Notes: generated from the letters alone by a model not told the origin. Numbered from the stretch's first letter, positions 41,149 to 50,869 are shown. The stretch: DNA of 64,000 bases from RUG714 sp964623515 (GCA_964623515.1 CAZURV010000005.1:1-64000); one strand, 5' to 3'. Program-made: numbers and translations.

Positions 41149-42585
41149 ATGAAACTGTCGGAGCTTTTGCAGAATGTTAACGTGCTGAATAAATATAAAG
41201 ACGTTAAAGTGAAGGATGTAACCGCAGATACTCGCAGGGCTGCAAAAGGCAGTGTTTTCGTATGCATTAAGGGCGCTAATTTCGACGGGCACAGCGCGGC
41301 GCGTGAAATGATACAACAAGGCGTGTGCGCCGTCGTGGCGGAAACACCGACAGGTGTCAAAAACGAGGTGCTTGTTAAAGATACAAGGGAAGCCTATTCT
41401 CTAATGTGCGCCGCATTGAACGGGAATCCGGTTAAACACTTAAAACTTATCGGTTTAACGGGAACAAACGGAAAAACAACATCCACGTATCTTATAAAAT
41501 CCATTTTGGAAAGTGCCGGCAAAAAAACAGGGCTTATCGGCACGGTTCAGAATATGGTTGGTGATGAGGTTTATCCTGCACAGTATACGACTCCGGATGC
41601 ATATGAGCTTCAGTATCTTTTTAGAAAAATGGTTGAAGCACAGTGTGAATACTGTGTTATGGAGGTATCGTCTCAAGCGCTTGCACAGGGCAGATGTAAC
41701 GGACTGCATTTTGAGACGGCTGTTTTTACGAATTTAACACAGGATCATCTCGATTACCATGGAACAATGGAGAATTATAAAGAAGCAAAAAAACTTCTTT
41801 TTAAAAACTGCGATACTGCCATTATCAATAAAGACGATGCCGGTGCGCAGGATATGACGGCAGGGTGTAGCTGTAAAGTCATAACATATTCCGCAAAGGA
41901 TAATTCGGCAGATTTTGTTGCTAAAAATATTGAATTGAAGGCAGACGGCATAAAATATGAACTTTTGGGTGACGGTGTTATAGGACGGATTAGATGCGGT
42001 ATTCCCGGAACTTTTACGGTTTATAATTCGCTTGCAGCCGCATGTGCCGCAGTAGCGTCAGGCGTGCCTTTTGAACATGTTGTAAACGCTTTTCCGAAAA
42101 TCAAAGGCGTTAAGGGAAGAATAGAGGTAGTTCCCACAAATACCGATTATACCGTGATTATAGACTACGCGCATTCACCTGACGGACTTAAAAATATTCT
42201 CTCTTCCGTGAAAGAGTTCGCTGAAAAAAGAGTGATTGTTGTTTTCGGATGCGGTGGAGACAGGGACAGGAGCAAGAGACCGAAAATGGCGGACGTGGCG
42301 GCGTCTCTTGCCGATTATGTGGTGATAACCAGTGATAATCCCCGAACAGAAGATCCAGATAAAATTGTAAAAGAAGTAGTTAAGGGATTGAAAGGGCATA
42401 ACGTAGCAAACAAAGTCATTGTAAACAGGACGGAAGCCATACGCTTTGCGCTCGGTGAAGCGAAAGCAGGCGATATCGTTATTCTTGCCGGAAAGGGACA
42501 TGAAACGTATCAGATAATCGGAACGGAAAAACATCATTATGATGAGCGCGAGATAGTGAACGGCATTCTTTCGGGAGAAATATAA
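41149..42585 (+). CDS. murE: UDP-MurNAc-tripeptide synthetase MurE
   Basis: A 478-residue Mur ligase. The P-loop is TGTNGKTT (about residues 104-111), and D396-N-P-R399 is the motif that selects meso-diaminopimelate. This indicates A1-gamma-type peptidoglycan. ACGGAGG precedes ATG 41149. It follows the PBP by 14 bases, as usual. Confidence 0.96.
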   Translation: MKLSELLQNVNVLNKYKDVKVKDVTADTRRAAKGSVFVCIKGANFDGHSAAREMIQQGVCAVVAETPTGVKNEVLVKDTREAYSLMCAALNGNPVKHLKLIGLTGTNGKTTSTYLIKSILESAGKKTGLIGTVQNMVGDEVYPAQYTTPDAYELQYLFRKMVEAQCEYCVMEVSSQALAQGRCNGLHFETAVFTNLTQDHLDYHGTMENYKEAKKLLFKNCDTAIINKDDAGAQDMTAGCSCKVITYSAKDNSADFVAKNIELKADGIKYELLGDGVIGRIRCGIPGTFTVYNSLAAACAAVASGVPFEHVVNAFPKIKGVKGRIEVVPTNTDYTVIIDYAHSPDGLKNILSSVKEFAEKRVIVVFGCGGDRDRSKRPKMADVAASLADYVVITSDNPRTEDPDKIVKEVVKGLKGHNVANKVIVNRTEAIRFALGEAKAGDIVILAGKGHETYQIIGTEKHHYDEREIVNGILSGEI

Positions 42586-42586
42586 T

Positions 42587-43951
42587 TTGGAAAAGATGAC
42601 TTTAAAAGAGATAGCGAAAGCACTTGGCTGTGAATGCCAAAGCAACGCGGCTGTATCCGCTGTCTGCACCGATACAAGAAAAATAACGGAAAACTGTTTA
42701 TTCGTTGCAATTGAGGGCGCGCGTTTTGATGCACACGATTTTGTTCAGCAGGCGGTTGATTCGGGAGCCTGTGCCGTTGTGTGTCATAAACCGACACCGT
42801 GTACCGGAACTGTTCTTATGGTGGAGGATACGCGCAGAGCATATTTGGATATAGCCGGATATTATCGCGATAAATTTGATTTACCGCTTATCGGTCTAAC
42901 GGGAAGCGTCGGTAAAACAACAACAAAGGATTTTACTGCGCTTGCACTCGGTGCGAAATATAAAACGCTGAAAACCGAAGGCAATTTCAACAACGATATA
43001 GGAATGCCTGCAACGCTTTTAAGGCTGGATAAAACATATGAAGCGGCGGTTATAGAAATGGGAATGAATCATTTCGGTGAAATTCATAATCTTGTAACCA
43101 GAAGCAAGCCTACAATGGGCATAATAACAAATATAGGCGTTGCTCATATAGAAAATCTCGGATCAAGAGACGGTATTTTAAAAGCAAAGCTGGAAATCAT
43201 TGACGGCCTCAAAGACGGCGCACCGTTAATTTTAAACGGCGATGATGATAAACTGTGTGCTGTAAAGCTGAAAGACAGAAAAATTTATTTTTTCTCTTTA
43301 AAAAACAAGAATGCGGATTTTTATGCATATAATTTAAATCAAAACAACGGAAAAACTTCGTTTTTGGTAAACTGGGAAGATAAAACGGTATCGCTTGAAA
43401 TTCCGACAATCGGTATCCATAACGTATATAACGCTCTGGCAGCGTTTGCCGCCGGTGTGCTGAATGGCGTGAACGCGGATGCGGTAAAAAAAGCGTTTTC
43501 GGAATATGTGCCGACCGGTATGCGGCAGAAAACCGTTAACTGCGGAGGTTTCACTGTTATTGAGGACTGCTATAACGCTTCTCCCGATTCCATGCACGCC
43601 GCAATCAATACTTTGGCGGATATGAAAGCGTCAAAAAGAATTGCGGTTCTTGCGGATATGCTGGAGCTTGGTTCCGTCAGTCAAACCGCCCATCGTGAAA
43701 TCGGTGCTTTGTGCGCCGAAAAAGGCATTGATTGTCTGCTGGCTTACGGTACGGAAGCTGAAAATTATGTATCCGGAGCAGTAAACGGCGGTATGAAGGA
43801 AGCAAAGATTTTTTATAGTCAAGATGATTTGCTTAACGCTTTGATAAATGAAACGGAACAAAACAGCGTGATTCTTTTTAAGGGAAGCCGTGGTATGCAT
43901 CTTGAGGAAACAATACAAGCGCTGTACGAGAGGAATGATAAAAATGAGTAG
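42587..43951 (+). CDS. murF: UDP-MurNAc-tripeptide:D-Ala-D-Ala ligase MurF
   Basis: A 454-residue Mur ligase with the P-loop GSVGKTTTKD and EMGMNHFGEI, both typical of MurF. TTG 42587 is favoured because GGGAGA lies eight bases upstream; ATG 42596 is the alternative. It follows murE by one base and overlaps mraY by eight. Confidence 0.95.
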   Translation: MEKMTLKEIAKALGCECQSNAAVSAVCTDTRKITENCLFVAIEGARFDAHDFVQQAVDSGACAVVCHKPTPCTGTVLMVEDTRRAYLDIAGYYRDKFDLPLIGLTGSVGKTTTKDFTALALGAKYKTLKTEGNFNNDIGMPATLLRLDKTYEAAVIEMGMNHFGEIHNLVTRSKPTMGIITNIGVAHIENLGSRDGILKAKLEIIDGLKDGAPLILNGDDDKLCAVKLKDRKIYFFSLKNKNADFYAYNLNQNNGKTSFLVNWEDKTVSLEIPTIGIHNVYNALAAFAAGVLNGVNADAVKKAFSEYVPTGMRQKTVNCGGFTVIEDCYNASPDSMHAAINTLADMKASKRIAVLADMLELGSVSQTAHREIGALCAEKGIDCLLAYGTEAENYVSGAVNGGMKEAKIFYSQDDLLNALINETEQNSVILFKGSRGMHLEETIQALYERNDKNE

Positions 43952-45023
43952 AGGTTTGTCTATAGTTATGGCAGCCGTTATAGGATTTGCGGTATCGTTT
44001 CTTGCAGGATTTATCGTAATTCCGTGGCTGAGAAAACTAAAATACGGGCAGACTATTCTTGAGATAGGTCCGTCATGGCATAAAAGTAAGCAGGGAACTC
44101 CGACGATGGGTGGACTGCTGTTTATCATAGGAACAATCGTCGCTTCCATTATAACTGTGATCACACTTTATCTAACAAAAGGGCAGCTTGAAAGCGAACT
44201 TTTCAGTTCGGAAAGCGGGGATACGGTCCTTTTTTGGAGTACGCTTGCTCTCGCAATCGGTCAGGGTATCGTCGGATTTACCGATGATTACATATCGGTT
44301 GTGAAAAAAAGAAATATGGGGCTGACTGCCAAACAGAAAACTTTAGGGCAGATAATCGTAGGGCTTGCTTATCTGTTAACACTTTATTTAAGCCATAATA
44401 CATGGATTTATATTCCGTTCGGTGAAAAAGTGGATTTAAACACAAGTGCATTCGGTATGCTCGTTTTCTGGTTCGTGGGAATTTTCCTGATTTACGGATT
44501 TTCAAACGCCGTGAATTTAACGGACGGTATAGACGGCCTGTGCGGCAGCGTTACAACTGTTGTTTCGGTCGCATTTATTGTGATTGCATGTCTTATGAAA
44601 TTTACCGGTATGAGTATCATAGGGGCTTCTGTCGCGGGAAGCTGCGCGGGTTATCTGATATGGAATCATTATCCTGCCAAAGTATTTATGGGAGATACCG
44701 GCTCACTTTTTCTCGGCGGTGCGGTAACAGGTATGGCTTTCGCGCTTCACTGTCCGTATATCCTTTTGATTATAGGCATTGTTTATGTCTGCGAAACAGG
44801 CTCCGTAATGCTTCAGGTATCCTATTACAAACTTACAAAAAAAATATTTAAAGATAAAGATGAAAACGGCAAAATCGTAGGCAGAAGAATCTTTAAAATG
44901 ACGCCGATTCATCATCATTTTGAGATGAGCGGCTGGAAAGAAAACAAGATAGTTTCAGTATTTTCATTTGTTGCGCTTATCGGTTCGGCGCTTGGCGTAC
45001 TCATTATGTATTATTCAATTTAA
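43944..45023 (+). CDS. mraY: Phospho-MurNAc-pentapeptide transferase MraY
   Basis: A 359-residue membrane enzyme with about ten helices. It contains KQGTPTMGGLLF, the FTDDYI motif and NLTDGIDGL, the conserved Asp clusters of MraY, plus MTPIHHHFEMSGW. It makes lipid I. ATG 43944 has GAGAGGA upstream; it overlaps murF. Normally murD follows; here ftsW comes next. Confidence 0.97.
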   Translation: MSRGLSIVMAAVIGFAVSFLAGFIVIPWLRKLKYGQTILEIGPSWHKSKQGTPTMGGLLFIIGTIVASIITVITLYLTKGQLESELFSSESGDTVLFWSTLALAIGQGIVGFTDDYISVVKKRNMGLTAKQKTLGQIIVGLAYLLTLYLSHNTWIYIPFGEKVDLNTSAFGMLVFWFVGIFLIYGFSNAVNLTDGIDGLCGSVTTVVSVAFIVIACLMKFTGMSIIGASVAGSCAGYLIWNHYPAKVFMGDTGSLFLGGAVTGMAFALHCPYILLIIGIVYVCETGSVMLQVSYYKLTKKIFKDKDENGKIVGRRIFKMTPIHHHFEMSGWKENKIVSVFSFVALIGSALGVLIMYYSI

Positions 45024-45046
45024 ACTGATTAAAAAGGCTGGCTGTT

Positions 45047-46255
45047 ATGGATAATTCCTATTCACCCGAACAAAATAGAAGCGAAAAAAACGGCAGGCGC
45101 CAAAAACCTGATTCCGGCGGAATTTTCTATCGTGTGTTTAACGGAAACATTGATATTCCGTTTTTTATGCTCGTTATGATTATTCTTACTATCGGACTGG
45201 TTATGATGTTTTCCGCGTCATATGTTTCCGGATTATATAATGAGGGAAGCAGTTATTATTATATAAGCAGGCAGCTTGTTTTTGCCGTTGCGGGTGTTGC
45301 CGCGATGATTATAATATCCCGTGTAAACTATAAATTTATCCGCAAATGTACGTTTCCTCTGCTTGTCATAACCATGATTCTTTTGGTTGTCGTCAGGCTT
45401 ATGCCTCCTGTTGACGGTGTTTACAGATGGATAAGGCTTGGTTTGTTTACCATTCAGCCATCCGAAATAGCAAAATTTACACTTGTTATCGTTTTGGCGC
45501 ATTTCATTTCCCTGCACCCAGAAAAAATGAACGATGCGAAATATACGTTTTTCCTTTTGGCAATTGTAGGCGTGTTCACGGCAATGATTATGATTGAAAA
45601 GCATCTTTCGGCAACGATTTTGATGTTCTGTATAGGTATGAGTGTATTGTGGGCAGGCGGACTGTGGAATAAGCATAAATATGCACTCCCGATTATTATT
45701 GTTCTCGGGGTGGCTGTTGTGGCGCTGCTGATAGGGCTGATTTATTGGAAACCCGAAATAAATTCTCATGCGGCAATTCGGATTCAATCGTGGCTGGATA
45801 AGGACTTTGAACCGCTGGGTGCGCGCTGGCAGACCAATCAGTCTCTTTATGCTATCGGATCCGGAGGACTGCTGGGATCGGGGCTCGGTCAGTCAATGCA
45901 GAAATATCTCTATGTGTCCGAACCGCAGAATGATTTTATCTTTGCTATCGTATGCGAGGAACTCGGTTTTGTGGGTGCTGTGATTATCATTGTGCTGTTT
46001 GCACTGCTGATTTACCGTGGTATCCTGATTTCAATGAAGTGTAAGAATATGTATGGTTCACTGGTTGTGATGGGAATCGTTTTTCAGATAGGAATACAGG
46101 TACTTCTTAATATTGCGGTTGTAACCGATACGATTCCGAACACCGGTATTTCCTTGCCGTTTTTCAGTTACGGCGGAACATCTCTTATGATGCTGCTGGG
46201 CGAGATGGGTATTATACTCTCAATTTCCAGAACGGCAAATATAGAGAAATTATAA
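45047..46255 (+). CDS. ftsW: Peptidoglycan glycosyltransferase FtsW (SEDS family; SpoVE possible)
   Basis: A 402-residue SEDS membrane protein with about ten helices. It carries FTIQPSEIAKF, the catalytic-loop region ending WLDK and LYAIGSGGLLGSGLGQS, and PNTGISLPFFSYGGTS. It polymerises glycan strands from lipid II with the class B PBP. The cluster position fits either FtsW or the sporulation paralogue SpoVE. Confidence 0.93.
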   Translation: MDNSYSPEQNRSEKNGRRQKPDSGGIFYRVFNGNIDIPFFMLVMIILTIGLVMMFSASYVSGLYNEGSSYYYISRQLVFAVAGVAAMIIISRVNYKFIRKCTFPLLVITMILLVVVRLMPPVDGVYRWIRLGLFTIQPSEIAKFTLVIVLAHFISLHPEKMNDAKYTFFLLAIVGVFTAMIMIEKHLSATILMFCIGMSVLWAGGLWNKHKYALPIIIVLGVAVVALLIGLIYWKPEINSHAAIRIQSWLDKDFEPLGARWQTNQSLYAIGSGGLLGSGLGQSMQKYLYVSEPQNDFIFAIVCEELGFVGAVIIIVLFALLIYRGILISMKCKNMYGSLVVMGIVFQIGIQVLLNIAVVTDTIPNTGISLPFFSYGGTSLMMLLGEMGIILSISRTANIEKL

Positions 46256-46346
46256 CTGTATGCAGACATTTTGGGCTTAACAGTATGCTCGGAACGTCTG
46301 TTCGGAAAACTTTTGACCCAAGATTTATACAAAGGGAGAAGAAAGT

Positions 46347-47468
46347 ATGAAAATATTGATTGCCGCCGGAGGCACTGCCGGGCATATTAATCCGGCTCTT
46401 GCCGTTGCTGGGTATATAAGGGAAAACTATCCGCAAACGCAGATTCTTTTTGTGGGAACTGCAAACAAAATGGAGGCACGGCTTGTACCAAATGCGGGAT
46501 TTGATTTTAAAACCGTTGATATAACAGGGTTTAAGCGCAGTTTCAGCCTGGCGGGTATAAAACACAATCTGAAAACCGTATACTTAACCTTGAAATCTTC
46601 TGCTGAGGCAAAAAAGATTATCACAGATTTTTCGCCGGACGTTGCAGTGGGATTCGGAGGTTATGTAAGCGGACCGATAATACGTATGGCTGCTAAACTC
46701 GGAATTCCCACTGCAATTCATGAGCAGAATGCGTATCCGGGGATAACCAACAAAACGCTTGCCAAAGAGGTAGACGTTGTTATGCTGACGGTTGCAGATG
46801 CGCAGAAATATATGAAAATCAAGAATAAATGTGTTGTTACGGGACTGCCCGTAAGGGGAGAAATCCTCCGGGCAGACCGTAGTAAGGCGCGCAGGGAACT
46901 CGGGCTTGACAGTCGCCCGCTTATCCTTTCCACAGGCGGAAGTCTCGGCGCGGATGCCGTCAATGAAGCTGTGGAGGGACTGATTGTCGCACATCATAAG
47001 GAAGCGCCTTATTATCATATTCATGCCGTTGGTCAATACGGGCAGTTTGTGTATGATAAACTCAAAGAAGACGGCGTTGACTTGGAGACTGAAAAAAATA
47101 TTATGGTGCGTGATTATATAGATGATATGGATCGTTGCCTTGCAGCGGCCGATCTTGTTATCGGGCGTGCGGGAGCAAGTTCCCTGAGTGAAATTCAGGC
47201 GGTAGGTAGAGCTTCAATACTGATTCCCAGCCCGTATGTTGCCGAGAATCATCAGTATCATAATGCAATGGCTCTGGTTAAAAGGAATGCCGCGGCAATC
47301 ATCGAACAGAAAGATTTAACCGCGCAGAAGCTTACAGAACTTGTAGACAAACTGCTTTCGGACAGAGAGAATCTTGAAGAGATAGGCAGTAACGCCAAAA
47401 AAATGGCGGTATTAAATGCCGGTGAAAAAATTGCTTCTATTATAACCGGTCTGGCAGGCAAAAAATAA
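46347..47468 (+). CDS. murG: UDP-GlcNAc:lipid I N-acetylglucosaminyltransferase MurG
   Basis: A 373-residue GT-B enzyme making lipid II at the inner membrane face. The N-terminal GGTAGHINPAL is the MurG G-loop; GFGGYVSGP and HEQNAYPG follow, and VIGRAGASSLSEI is in the C-terminal UDP-GlcNAc domain. GGGAGAAG precedes ATG 46347. Confidence 0.97.
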   Translation: MKILIAAGGTAGHINPALAVAGYIRENYPQTQILFVGTANKMEARLVPNAGFDFKTVDITGFKRSFSLAGIKHNLKTVYLTLKSSAEAKKIITDFSPDVAVGFGGYVSGPIIRMAAKLGIPTAIHEQNAYPGITNKTLAKEVDVVMLTVADAQKYMKIKNKCVVTGLPVRGEILRADRSKARRELGLDSRPLILSTGGSLGADAVNEAVEGLIVAHHKEAPYYHIHAVGQYGQFVYDKLKEDGVDLETEKNIMVRDYIDDMDRCLAAADLVIGRAGASSLSEIQAVGRASILIPSPYVAENHQYHNAMALVKRNAAAIIEQKDLTAQKLTELVDKLLSDRENLEEIGSNAKKMAVLNAGEKIASIITGLAGKK

Positions 47469-47484
47469 TTTGTTCAGGAAAAAA

Positions 47485-47686
47485 TATAACCTAAGTGTAG
47501 ATGTCCTTTAACTTTAAAGCGTCGGATGTCGTTTCAAAAATTTAGCGGGAGTTTTAACTGAAGCAAAGATGCTCTTTGCGCGTTAAATAATGTGCCAAAC
47601 CTTCTTATTGAATCTTCCGAGGAAGCCGTAAAGGGCACGATCCCTATACAGAATGCCATCTGCTGCAAGTTTTGTTCCGATTTAAA
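47485..47686 (+). repeat. Degenerate repeat relic inside the division cluster
   Basis: Between murG and divIB, a 230-base gap starts TATAACCTAAGTG, keeps AAATTTAGCGGGAGTTT and ends GTTCCGATTTAAAA, the two ends and orientation of the type A repeat, with a diverged middle. The divIB ribosome site AGAGGA begins a few bases after its 3' end. Confidence 0.5.
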
Positions 47687-47701
47687 ACTTAGAGGAATTA
47701 T

Positions 47702-48718
47702 ATGGCAGAAAAGAAAAGAAAAATTAAAAGATGGAAAAGCAGGCGCAAGGTTTCACAGCGTGCAAAGCCTGAAAGCACCGCCGCGTTTTACTATAACAAA
47801 ACGCAGAGCGAAACAAATACAAACTTGTCTTCTGCATCGGATTTAAACAGAAAATACGAAGCGTATAGGCAGAATTATCATTCTGCCTACAGTGAATCCG
47901 TTGCACAGAGGAGAACGGACGGCGCTTCTGTTGTTAAAAATCAGGAAGCTCGGGACAGAACAAGAGCAAGGCATCTGAAGAAAAAACGTAAAAATACAGC
48001 GCTTATGCTCTTCCTTTTGATTACTTTGAGTGTAATAGCGGCGGCAGTGTGCATATTCATATTTTTTAAAATTGATAAAATAGAAGTGAACGGCGCGGAA
48101 AAATATAATAAGGATTCGGTTATTATTGCTTCCGAAATCGAGCTGGGTGACAGCTTATTTATGTTCAGCGAATCAAAAGTTTCGGAAAGAATAGTAAAAG
48201 AACTTCCTTATATCGGAGAGGTTCAATTTGAACATAGGTTGCCCGGAACTCTTGTGATTAGCGTGACGGAAATAAAAGCAAAACTTGCTTTTTCCGAAAA
48301 TGGTGAATATATTCTCGCAGACAGTACCGGCAGAATCATAGATAAAACCAAAAAAAAGCCTGATTCTGCAGCGCTAGTAAGAGGCGCGGAGCTCAGTAAA
48401 AAGAGTATGGGGGAGAAGCTTGAATATAAAAATAAAGCGAGCGGTGAACTTGTTGAACAGATTTTGCAGGCTTTATCTGATAACAAAATTGAAAAAATAA
48501 CCGAAATAGACGTACGCAATAAAATCAGTTGCCGTGCGATTTACGATGGAAGAATCGTATTGGAGTTCGGTCAAATTACCGATTTAAATTATAAAGTTCA
48601 GATTGCCGTACAGTCTATTGAAAATCTTAATCTTACTGAACCGCAGGCAAAGGGAACGCTGAATCTTAAACAAGCTCCGCAAACAAAAGAAGCATATTTT
48701 CGGTCGGAACAGGGTTGA
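47702..48718 (+). CDS. divIB: Cell division protein DivIB/FtsQ
   Basis: A 338-residue bitopic protein. A long basic cytoplasmic region (1-98) is followed by one membrane helix (about 99-121), a POTRA domain beginning FFKIDKIEVNGAEKYN, and the FtsQ/DivIB beta domain. The cytoplasmic part is unusually long and Lys/Arg/Ser-rich. It acts in the FtsL-DivIC complex. ATG 47702 has AGAGGA upstream. Confidence 0.9.
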   Translation: MAEKKRKIKRWKSRRKVSQRAKPESTAAFYYNKTQSETNTNLSSASDLNRKYEAYRQNYHSAYSESVAQRRTDGASVVKNQEARDRTRARHLKKKRKNTALMLFLLITLSVIAAAVCIFIFFKIDKIEVNGAEKYNKDSVIIASEIELGDSLFMFSESKVSERIVKELPYIGEVQFEHRLPGTLVISVTEIKAKLAFSENGEYILADSTGRIIDKTKKKPDSAALVRGAELSKKSMGEKLEYKNKASGELVEQILQALSDNKIEKITEIDVRNKISCRAIYDGRIVLEFGQITDLNYKVQIAVQSIENLNLTEPQAKGTLNLKQAPQTKEAYFRSEQG

Positions 48719-48745
48719 ATATTTAAATCTGTTTACAAAAAACTG

Positions 48746-48774
48746 TTGAATAAAATAATAACTTGTGATATATT
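48746..48774 (+). promoter_or_regulatory. Promoter of ftsZ
   Basis: TTGAAT (48746-48751), 17-base spacer, TATATT (48769-48774), 56 bases before the ftsZ start. It gives ftsZ a promoter independent of the upstream cluster. Confidence 0.75.
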
Positions 48775-48830
48775 AAACTTAACCATATTATTTTAATTAT
48801 ATATAAAAAGTGTAATTGGAGGAAATTAAA

Positions 48831-49967
48831 ATGGGATTTGAACTTGATAATGACGCTGTTGCAGGCGAGCAGATTCGTGTAATCGGTGTCGGCGGAGGCG
48901 GCGGAAATGCTGTTAACCGCATGATTAAAAGCAACCTTGCAGGCGTTGAATTTATAGCTATAAATACTGACCGTACTGCACTTGCGCGTTCACAGGCAAC
49001 GCATAAGTTCCAAATCGGTGATAAAGTTTCCAGAGGAAACGGAGCGGGTGCAAAACCCGAAATCGGTGAAAGGGCAGCCGAAGAAAGCCGCACACAGATT
49101 GAAGAGTCCCTGAAAGGCACCGATATGCTTTTCATTACGGCCGGTATGGGCGGCGGAACGGGAACAGGCGCTGCTCCGGTTGTTGCACAGATTGCCAAGG
49201 ATTTGGGAATACTCACCGTAGGTATCGTTACAAAACCTTTTGGTTTTGAAGGAAAACGCAGAATGGAGCAGGCTCTTGTAGGCATTGAGAATCTTAAAAA
49301 GAGCGTGGATTGCATTATGGTAATTCCAAATGACAGGCTCAAAGAGGTTTCGGAAGAGAAAATCACCCTGCTTAATGCATTCGATATTGCCGACGATGTT
49401 CTTCGTCAGGGTGTTCAGTCCATTTCCGATTTAATTAAAGTTCCCGGTCTTGTTAACCTCGACTTTGCGGATGTAACCGCAGTTATGAGAGGTGCAGGAT
49501 ACGCGCATATGGGCGTAGGGCGCGCGCAGGGTAAGGACAAGGCTGAAACAGCCGCCAAGGCAGCAGTTACCAGCCCCCTGCTTGAAACTACAATTGACGG
49601 GGCAACAGGCGTTATCATAAATATCACGGCTTCTCCCGATATTAGCCTTGATGAGGTGGACAGTGCATCGCAGATGATTTCAAACGCCGCGCATCCGGAC
49701 GCAAATATTATCTGGGGCGCAACGCTTGATGAAAATCTTCAGGATGAGATTATTATAACAGTTATTGCAACAGGATTCGGATTCGATGAAAACGGTGATT
49801 TCAAAGAGCCACAGAAGCCGTTAGCTGAAAAGCAAAAAGATGATACCGGTTTTGGATTCGGCGGAGCAGATGACATATTTGCTTCAAATTCTAAAACGTC
49901 TAAGAAAAAAGATTCATCATCAAGCGGAGAATTTTTGGATATGATGGATCTTTGGGGTTCTAAATAA
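48831..49967 (+). CDS. ftsZ: Cell division protein FtsZ
   Basis: A 378-residue tubulin-like GTPase. GVGGGGGNAVNRM opens the nucleotide site and GMGGGTGTGAAP (about residue 103) is the signature loop; NLDFADV is the T7-loop region. The linker after about residue 318 is Lys/Ser-rich. The last residues are EFLDMMDLWGSK, not the usual (D)IPxFLRxR C-terminal peptide that binds FtsA, SepF and others. TGGAGGA precedes ATG 48831. No ftsA is in the cluster. Confidence 0.97.
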   Translation: MGFELDNDAVAGEQIRVIGVGGGGGNAVNRMIKSNLAGVEFIAINTDRTALARSQATHKFQIGDKVSRGNGAGAKPEIGERAAEESRTQIEESLKGTDMLFITAGMGGGTGTGAAPVVAQIAKDLGILTVGIVTKPFGFEGKRRMEQALVGIENLKKSVDCIMVIPNDRLKEVSEEKITLLNAFDIADDVLRQGVQSISDLIKVPGLVNLDFADVTAVMRGAGYAHMGVGRAQGKDKAETAAKAAVTSPLLETTIDGATGVIINITASPDISLDEVDSASQMISNAAHPDANIIWGATLDENLQDEIIITVIATGFGFDENGDFKEPQKPLAEKQKDDTGFGFGGADDIFASNSKTSKKKDSSSSGEFLDMMDLWGSK

Positions 49968-50017
49968 TTCGTTCTTTTAGTCTGATTACACCTTATATAA
50001 TATGCTGTGTTTGTCTG

Positions 50018-50050
50018 CATCACTGCGCTGTATCGCAGTGATGTTTTTTA
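50018..50050 (+). terminator. Terminator of ftsZ
   Basis: CATCACTGCG (50018-50027), loop of six, CGCAGTGATG (50034-50043), then TTTTTTA. Confidence 0.95.
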
Positions 50051-50324
50051 TGTCAAAATCTGCGTGTCCGAATAGAATAATAGTGAGCCGGTGAAAGATA
50101 ATTCCTTGTTTTCAGTTTGGTTTAAAATATCCGGGGGGAGAGCCTGATAACGATGGAATTTCTCTTCTGAAATCTTGCTGATTCTATCCGGCTTAAACCT
50201 TGCCAATGTGCAAAAATGCGCGTTGCGAATAACTTTTATGAACGGCAAGCCTTTCTGAGAATCGGAGATTTTCATATTTCTTATTACATAATTTTGCTTG
50301 CCGATAATCTTGAGGAGGATAAAT

Positions 50325-50522
50325 TTGGATACGTACAGAATTCTCAATGAAGATTATTCTTCGGCAGGCATTCTTTCCAAGTTTCCCGAAGAAACAACGG
50401 TAACGATGGCTTATGTGCCGTTTCAGCAGGACAGACGCACCTATTCTCTTGAGGAAGCGCTTGAGAATGGGACTGTATTTCCAACGCTGAATAAGCCGTT
50501 TTTGGGAGGCTGCCATGGATAA
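50325..50522 (+). CDS. cotJA: Spore coat-associated protein CotJA
   Basis: A 65-residue protein with the CotJA core AYVPFQQ and GTVFPTLNKPF. The start is TTG 50325 with AGGAGGA seven bases upstream. It overlaps cotJB by eight bases. Upstream 275 bases hold no other supported gene. Expected to be made in the mother cell under sigma-E (known for the family). Confidence 0.88.
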   Translation: MDTYRILNEDYSSAGILSKFPEETTVTMAYVPFQQDRRTYSLEEALENGTVFPTLNKPFLGGCHG

Positions 50523-50751
50523 AAATGCAATGCTTAGAAGAATACAGGCTTTAGGCTTTACTCTGTGGGAGTTTCATTTATATCTCGATACGCATTATAA
50601 CGATAAAGAGATTGAGAAAAAAGCCGAAGATATTCAGAAAAAACTTGATTTATATATTGCAGAGTATGAAGAAAAATACGGACCTCTTACATATAATTTT
50701 GATAAAGGAAACGGAAATGCATGGCTGAAAGATCCGTGGCCGTGGGACTGA
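50515..50751 (+). CDS. cotJB: Spore coat protein CotJB
   Basis: A 78-residue protein with the CotJB pattern LGFTLWEFHLYLDTH and the C-terminal YGPLTYNFDKGNGNAWLKDP split around the family WxW end (DPWPWD). GGGAGG precedes ATG 50515 within the end of cotJA. cotJC, the manganese-catalase-like third gene, is missing: the next gene is on the other strand. Confidence 0.9.
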   Translation: MDKNAMLRRIQALGFTLWEFHLYLDTHYNDKEIEKKAEDIQKKLDLYIAEYEEKYGPLTYNFDKGNGNAWLKDPWPWD

Positions 50752-50869
50752 TTCGCTTTCACTCGGAGGATAGGAAAGGCAGGCTTGTATAATCGGTCTT
50801 GTTATGCGTAGGTACTTGCTTATTAAAAAATGTCCCGCACACAGCAGGACATCTGAATGAAATCGGTGC

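Noticed and set aside
50048..50275. Minus-strand frame upstream of cotJA with fairly protein-like sequence
   Set aside because: It overlaps the ftsZ terminator hairpin at its 3' end, has no ribosome site at any start, and I recognise no family. It could be a relic, but support is too thin.
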